NCBI GenBank assembly: GCA_934647305.1
Contig: CAKUFI010000100.1
Coordinates: 1 to 8,153, forward strand
Origin: an uncultured Clostridia bacterium
Lineage (GTDB): Bacteria; Bacillota; Clostridia; Christensenellales; Aristaeellaceae
Length of the DNA: 8,153 bases
Direction: 5' to 3'
In this document: positions 4,775 to 8,153 of the stretch, one piece after another
How positions within the stretch are numbered: the first letter of the stretch is position 1
Layout of the letters: each line of letters begins with the position of its first letter
The notes under the pieces: generated by a model
Database searches by the model: none
Told to the model about the DNA's origin: nothing
Seen by the model: only the letters and a program-made list of their open reading frames with translations
Position numbers and translations under genes: made by a program

Positions 4775-5800
4775 ATGAAAAGAATACTCTGCCTGCTCTG
4801 CGCGCTGATGCTGGCGCTTTGCCCGGCCTGCGCGCTGGCGGCCTCGTCGGTGATCGAGCCGACTGAGGATTTCTACGTAAACGATCAGGCGAACGTGCTG
4901 ACGGAAGAGACCGAGGGTCTGATCGTGCTCAACAACGACAAGCTCGCGGAGGCCTGCGGCGCGCAGATCGTGTTCGTCACGCTGGATACGACCGGCTCGA
5001 CCGATATAGAGACCTACGCCTACCAGCTGTTCAGGCAGTGGAGGATCGGCTCGAGCGACAAAAACAACGGCGTGCTGGTGCTGCTGGCCATCGGGGACGA
5101 CGACTACTGGCTCACCGACGACGTGGGACTGCAGGACGACCTGACCGCGGGCGATCTGTCCGAGCTGGCGAACCGGTACCTGGAGCCGTCCTTCGCGAAA
5201 AAGGACTACGATACCGGCGTGCGGCTGCTGTTCTCGGCGCTGTTTGAGCGGGTGAGTGAGATCGAAAAGGCCGACGTGCGCCTGGACGATACGCTCTACA
5301 GCCAGTATGTCGCCGCGCAGGAGCAAGGCTACGAGACGACGAAGGAGCTGCAGGATCAGGCGAATTCCTACGTGCCCGGCACGGAAAGGGATTCGGGAGG
5401 AGGCGGTTTTGTGGGCTGGGTCATTGCGCTGATCGTGATACTGATTGTGGTGAACGCGCTGCGCAGAGCCGTGTGGCGCGGCGTGCGGCCGGGCCCCAGG
5501 CATATCTTCATGAACCCGTGGTTCATGCGCCCAAGGCCTCCGCGCCCGCCTCGCCACATGCCCTTTGACGACGGCCCGAGGCCCGGCCCCGGCCCCCATC
5601 CCGGCCCCAGACCTGGCGGATTCGGCGGCTTTGGCGGCCCGAGATCCGGCGGTTTCTCCCGCCCCAGCGGCGGTTCGCGCCCCGGCGGCGGCTTCAGCCG
5701 TCCCAGCGGCGGTTCGAGGCCCAGCGGCTTCGGCGGAGGACGCTCGGGCGGCGGCGGCGGTTCCGGTTTCCGCGGGGGCGGAGCCGGCCGCGGCAGGTAA
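4775..5800 (+). CDS. Secreted/membrane TPM-domain protein (YgcG-like) with cationic Gly/Pro/Arg-rich tail
   Basis: The 341-aa product has a signal peptide (residues 1-22, probable cleavage at ALA|AS) and a TPM domain (about 31-170; DFYVNDQANVLTEE at 32-45 and DKNNGVLVLLAIGDDDYWL at 95-113). After a hydrophilic linker comes a membrane segment (212-229). The long low-complexity C-terminus (235-341) holds RPRPPRPPR (252-260), two copies of FSRPSGGSRP, and a Gly/Arg end. TPM domains occur in bacterial envelope proteins, in photosystem II repair protein TLP18.3/Psb32, and, with LemA, at the membrane of many Firmicutes; acid phosphatase activity is reported for the plant member. The TPM domain would be outside the membrane and the Arg-rich tail inside. 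Typical relatives end in an uncharged Gly/Ser-rich tail; this one is strongly basic. AAAAGGAG lies just upstream of the ATG. It is last in the operon. Confidence 0.9.
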   Translation: MKRILCLLCALMLALCPACALAASSVIEPTEDFYVNDQANVLTEETEGLIVLNNDKLAEACGAQIVFVTLDTTGSTDIETYAYQLFRQWRIGSSDKNNGVLVLLAIGDDDYWLTDDVGLQDDLTAGDLSELANRYLEPSFAKKDYDTGVRLLFSALFERVSEIEKADVRLDDTLYSQYVAAQEQGYETTKELQDQANSYVPGTERDSGGGGFVGWVIALIVILIVVNALRRAVWRGVRPGPRHIFMNPWFMRPRPPRPPRHMPFDDGPRPGPGPHPGPRPGGFGGFGGPRSGGFSRPSGGSRPGGGFSRPSGGSRPSGFGGGRSGGGGGSGFRGGGAGRGR

Positions 5801-5877
5801 TCGCTCCCGGCAGCGTGGCTGCCGGACGGAATGGGGAAAGAAATCCCCGCCCGGCGCGGCCCGAAGGGGGCGTGCCG
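5801..5877. repeat. Three consecutive hairpins behind the TPM gene
   Basis: CCGGCAGC with GCTGCCGG, loop GTG (5807-5825), starts 6 nt after the stop codon. GGGGA with TCCCC (5833-5848) has a 6-nt loop. CGGCGCG with CGTGCCG (5852-5877) contains one G-T pair and an inner stem closing on a GAA loop. None is followed by a T-run, so they are not classical terminators, but they could protect the operon mRNA 3' end. They match the triloop-hairpin style of the other intergenic stretches. Confidence 0.6.
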
Positions 5878-5900
5878 AAAAGAAGACGTTACGATAAAAA

Positions 5901-5945
5901 GCCCCGGTTGCGTTTCCCAAGCAGAAGCCCGACCGGGGCCTTTAA
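5901..5945. terminator. Probable terminator, possibly bidirectional
   Basis: GCCCCGGT (5901-5908) and ACCGGGGC (5932-5939) form a perfect 8-bp GC-rich stem with a 23-nt loop. On the plus strand it is followed only by CTTTAAAA, a weak tail. On the minus strand it is followed by TTTTT (complement of 5896-5900), which is a better terminator tail. Its place between the operon and the next gene supports an operon-ending role. Confidence 0.5.
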
Positions 5946-5965
5946 AATAGGAAGGAGAACATACT

Positions 5966-7099
5966 ATGCTCGAATACGTCAAGGGCGTGACCGCGGACAA
6001 GGCGGACATCGTCGATTTCGGAAACTATGTGTTTAGTCAGGCACACCGCCCGCACAACTTCAAGACCCTGCTGCCCAAGGGCTATGCGGACGACCGCGAT
6101 ACGACCTTCTGCCACTACCTGGCCAAGGTGGACGGCCGCATCCGCGCGATGGTGGCGGCGCTGCCCATGAAGCAGACGATTGCCGGCTGCGAGCTGAAGT
6201 TCGGCCTGGTGGGCACGGTGTCGGTGCACCCCTACGCGCGGGGCGAGGGTCACATGAAGCGGCTGATGCGTGACATGATCGAGGATCAGCGCGCGCAGGG
6301 CGCGGACGTCCTGGCGCTGGGCGGACAGCGGCAGCGCTACAACCACTTCGGCTTCGAGCGGGCGGGGCTGGTGTACAGCTACAGCCTGAACGAGGCCAGC
6401 ATGCGGCACGGCGCGCGGGACGTGGACGCGGCGGGCATTCGCTTTGCCGAGATCACCCGCGAGGACGATCCGCTGCTGGACAGGGCGGCTGAGCTGTATG
6501 CGAACCAGGTGGTGACCGGCGCGCGCCCGAGGGACAATTACCTGCACATCATGCATTCCTGGCAGGGCAATTTCTACGCGGTGCTGCGCGGGGAGGACTT
6601 CCTGGGCACGCTGTACACCTCCGGCGGCGCGTCGCTCGGCGAGATTCTGCTTGCGGACGAGGAAAACCTGCCCGCCGTGCTCAAGGCCTGGATGACCGAG
6701 CATCCGGGCGAGAACAGCCTGGACGTCGCGCCGCACGAGAAGCGCCGGATGGAGCTGATCGATCCGCTGAGCGAGGGCTGCTCGATCGAAACCTGTGAGA
6801 TGGTATACGTGCTCAACTGGCCGCGCGTGCTGCAGGCGCTGCTGAACCTCAAGGCGCTGTATCAGCCGCTGGAGGACGGCGAGGTCTGCCTGAGGGTGGA
6901 CGGCCAGACGTTCGAGATTCGCGTGCGGGACGGCAGGGCCGAGGTCTTCACGACTGACTGCACGCCGGAGCTGGAGCTTGAGCACCTCGAGGCCGAGCGC
7001 CTGTTCTTCTCGCTTTCCGGCCTGTGCGTTTTGCCGGACAGGCGCCTGCGCAATTGGGCGCCCCTGCCGTACTATATCAACCGGGCGGACAAGTTCTAG
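5966..7099 (+). CDS. Eis-like GNAT N-acetyltransferase with C-terminal SCP2-type domain
   Basis: The 377-aa product has the layout of the Eis family: an N-terminal GNAT domain (about 1-140), a second degenerate GNAT-like domain (about 150-285) and a C-terminal sterol-carrier-like domain (about 290-375). Acetyl-CoA-binding motif A is TVSVHPYARGEGHMKRLM (84-101), followed by RYNHFGFERAG (124-134). In mycobacterial Eis a Tyr in the matching motif is the general acid and the C-terminal carboxylate of a terminal Phe is the general base. Here Y125 and the final residue F377 (ending INRADKF) are both present, so the mechanism may be kept. Eis enzymes acetylate amines, including aminoglycosides at several positions, but substrates of Firmicutes relatives are mostly unknown and none is claimed. 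AAGGAG (5952-5957) is 8 nt before the ATG. A terminator follows at once (7105-7142). Confidence 0.88.
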   Translation: MLEYVKGVTADKADIVDFGNYVFSQAHRPHNFKTLLPKGYADDRDTTFCHYLAKVDGRIRAMVAALPMKQTIAGCELKFGLVGTVSVHPYARGEGHMKRLMRDMIEDQRAQGADVLALGGQRQRYNHFGFERAGLVYSYSLNEASMRHGARDVDAAGIRFAEITREDDPLLDRAAELYANQVVTGARPRDNYLHIMHSWQGNFYAVLRGEDFLGTLYTSGGASLGEILLADEENLPAVLKAWMTEHPGENSLDVAPHEKRRMELIDPLSEGCSIETCEMVYVLNWPRVLQALLNLKALYQPLEDGEVCLRVDGQTFEIRVRDGRAEVFTTDCTPELELEHLEAERLFFSLSGLCVLPDRRLRNWAPLPYYINRADKF

Positions 7100-7104
7100 G
7101 ATTC

Positions 7105-7142
7105 GGGAGGTCGCCTTATGAACGAAGGGCGGCCTCTCTTTT
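7105..7142 (+). terminator. Rho-independent terminator behind the Eis-like gene
   Basis: GAGGTCGCCTT (7107-7117) pairs with AAGGGCGGCCTC (7125-7136) with one bulge and one G-T pair. The 7-nt loop is ATGAACG and the stem can extend to 7105-7138. TTTT follows (7139-7142). It begins 6 nt after the stop codon of the Eis-like gene. The loop contains an in-frame ATG (7118) that could be mistaken for the start of the next gene. Confidence 0.75.
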
Positions 7143-7168
7143 CATGCGACGGAAAGGGAAGGACTGCG

Positions 7169-8020
7169 ATGGAATACGTATTTTGCGACCGGGTGCACGA
7201 CGTGCCTGAACTGAGGGACAGCTTCAACGCGCTGACGCGGAAGGTGTTCGGGTTTGACTTTGCCGCCTGGGACGCGGAGGGGCTGTGGACGGAGCGGTAC
7301 TGCCCGCACGCGCTGGTACTGGACGGCCGGGTGGTGGCCAATGTGTCGGTGAACAGGCTGCGCTTTCAGGCCTTCGGCCGGGAGATTGCGCTATGCCAGC
7401 TGGGCACGGTGATGACCGACCCGGATTTTCGGGGGCGCGGCCTGGCAGGAAGGCTGATGCGGGAGGTGCTTTCGCGCCTGCCCGAGGACGTATACCTGTT
7501 CGCCAACGATTCGGTGCTGGACTTTTACCCGCGATTCGGCTTCAGGAAGGGGACGGAGCGGCAGTGCGTCCGCGCGGTAGAGCCGGCGAAGGCTCAGTCG
7601 GCCAGGCCCTTCGACCCGGCGCTTCCCCAAAACCGCGCGCGGCTGGAGGCGGTGCTCAGTCTCCCCCGGCCGGGCGAGGCGCTGTCTCTGCTGGACAATC
7701 CGCAGCTGTATTTGTTCTACCTGCTGGGGCCGATGAGCAGATGCCTGTACGAGCTGCCGGAGCGGGCGGGGCTGGCGGTCGCCGGTCGGGAGGGCGACGT
7801 GCTGACGCTGCACGCGCTGCTGTCCGACCGTTCGCCCGAGTGGGCGGCGGGCTGCTTTGCGGGCGTGAGGCTGCTCAGGCTGGGCTACACCCCGGCGGAC
7901 GCGGCGGGCTTTGCCTGCGAGGCGTATCGAGAAGAGGACACCACGCTGTTTTACAGGGGGCGCGCGGTGGAGGCGCTGCTTTCGCGCGGCGCAATGTTCC
8001 CCACGCTGTCGCACGCATAA
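7169..8020 (+). CDS. GNAT family N-acetyltransferase, two-domain type
   Basis: The 283-aa product starting at MEYVFCDRV has a clear GNAT domain in its first half: LGTVMTDPDFRGRGLAGRLM (78-97) is acetyl-CoA-binding motif A, and FANDSVLDFYPRFGF (111-125) is the motif B region with the usual Tyr. The second half (about 145-283) is less conserved and may be a degenerate second GNAT fold. The substrate cannot be predicted. I place the start at 7169, where GGGAAGGA (7156-7163) precedes the ATG. An in-frame ATG at 7118 would add 17 residues (MNEGRPLFSCDGKGRTA) and also has a GGGAGG site, but both lie inside the terminator hairpin at 7105-7138 and the extra residues do not look like part of the fold. 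It probably depends on read-through from upstream or on an unseen promoter. Confidence 0.88.
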   Translation: MEYVFCDRVHDVPELRDSFNALTRKVFGFDFAAWDAEGLWTERYCPHALVLDGRVVANVSVNRLRFQAFGREIALCQLGTVMTDPDFRGRGLAGRLMREVLSRLPEDVYLFANDSVLDFYPRFGFRKGTERQCVRAVEPAKAQSARPFDPALPQNRARLEAVLSLPRPGEALSLLDNPQLYLFYLLGPMSRCLYELPERAGLAVAGREGDVLTLHALLSDRSPEWAAGCFAGVRLLRLGYTPADAAGFACEAYREEDTTLFYRGRAVEALLSRGAMFPTLSHA

Positions 8021-8025
8021 GCCGG

Positions 8026-8153
8026 GTCGGCAGTGCCGACAGCCGCCTGCTGCCGCCGGTTCTATCGACGACCATCGGCCGCCATAAATTGGAGCGGCCA
8101 ATGTCTGCGAATCCGCAGGCTTCCCTGCGGATTGCCGGGCGGGCACTGCCCGC
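8026..8153 (-). repeat. Structured repeat unit 4, inverted copy of unit 2, cut by the window edge
   Basis: Read on the minus strand, it starts with the partial GGCGGGC hairpin (8153-8138) and hairpin A, identical to unit 2 (8133-8110). Hairpin B has left arm CATTGGCCGC (8103-8094), loop TCCAATTTATG (8093-8083) and right arm GCGGCCGATG (8082-8073), one pair being T-G. The linker motif CGGCGGCAGCAGGCGG (8058-8043), a 2-nt gap and hairpin C, GTCGGC with GCCGAC, loop ACT (8040-8026), follow. It begins 5 nt after the stop codon of the last gene. Confidence 0.88.

Noticed and set aside
3766..5920. Long minus-strand open frames opposite telA, lemA-like and TPM genes
   Set aside because: They mirror GC-rich third codon positions of the real plus-strand genes, are rich in Arg/Ala/Gly, and lack good ribosome binding sites.
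5942..6985. A 347-codon minus-strand open frame opposite the Eis-like gene
   Set aside because: It is the antisense shadow of a gene with clear GNAT motifs; its translation (rich in His, Gln, Arg, Val) matches no family.
2078..8153. A composite transposon bounded by the inverted repeats
   Set aside because: No transposase, integrase or target-site duplication is visible, and further units at 1890-1999 and 2206-2297 show the repeat is dispersed. Kept only as an observation of inverted copies.

Overview
The window is GC-rich bacterial DNA with strong AGGAGG-type ribosome binding sites, sigma-70-type promoters, short intercistronic gaps and a xpaC-telA pair as in Bacillus. This suggests a GC-rich member of the Firmicutes, most likely a gut-type Clostridia. 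That placement is inference: there is no rRNA or other marker gene to fix it.

Layout. (1) 1-650, minus strand: the first 216 codons of pckA (ATP-dependent PEP carboxykinase), with a promoter at 735-763. (2) 651-1307: a gene-free stretch made largely of short perfect hairpins, many with 3-nt loops, bounded by two identical 29-bp palindromic repeats. (3) 1308-1730: an uncharacterised 140-aa soluble protein with its own promoter. (4) 1731-2308: a second gene-free stretch. It holds a decayed intergenic repeat and three units of a structured repeat in which a hairpin keeps its 11-nt loop while its stem sequence changes. (5) 2363-5800: an apparent four-gene operon, xpaC-like, telA, lemA-like and a secreted/membrane TPM-domain protein, driven from a near-consensus promoter at 2309-2337. 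(6) 5801-5965: hairpin-rich spacer ending in a probable terminator. (7) 5966-7099: an Eis-like GNAT acetyltransferase. (8) 7169-8020: a second GNAT protein, separated from the first by a terminator. (9) 8026-8153: a fourth structured repeat unit, inverted and almost identical to the one at 2078-2188.

Working together. XpaC and TelA are repeatedly paired in Firmicutes and are linked to resistance to toxic anions and cell-envelope stress. LemA and TPM proteins are another recurrent pair at the membrane. Here the two pairs form one transcription unit, which points to one envelope-associated system of unknown biochemistry. The two acetyltransferases look like a separate metabolic or detoxification pair.

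The most unusual content is between the genes: a multi-unit repeat with apparent compensatory stem changes, conserved loop and linker, and G-T wobbles that fit one strand only. It looks like a candidate structured RNA or ssDNA-hairpin repeat family.
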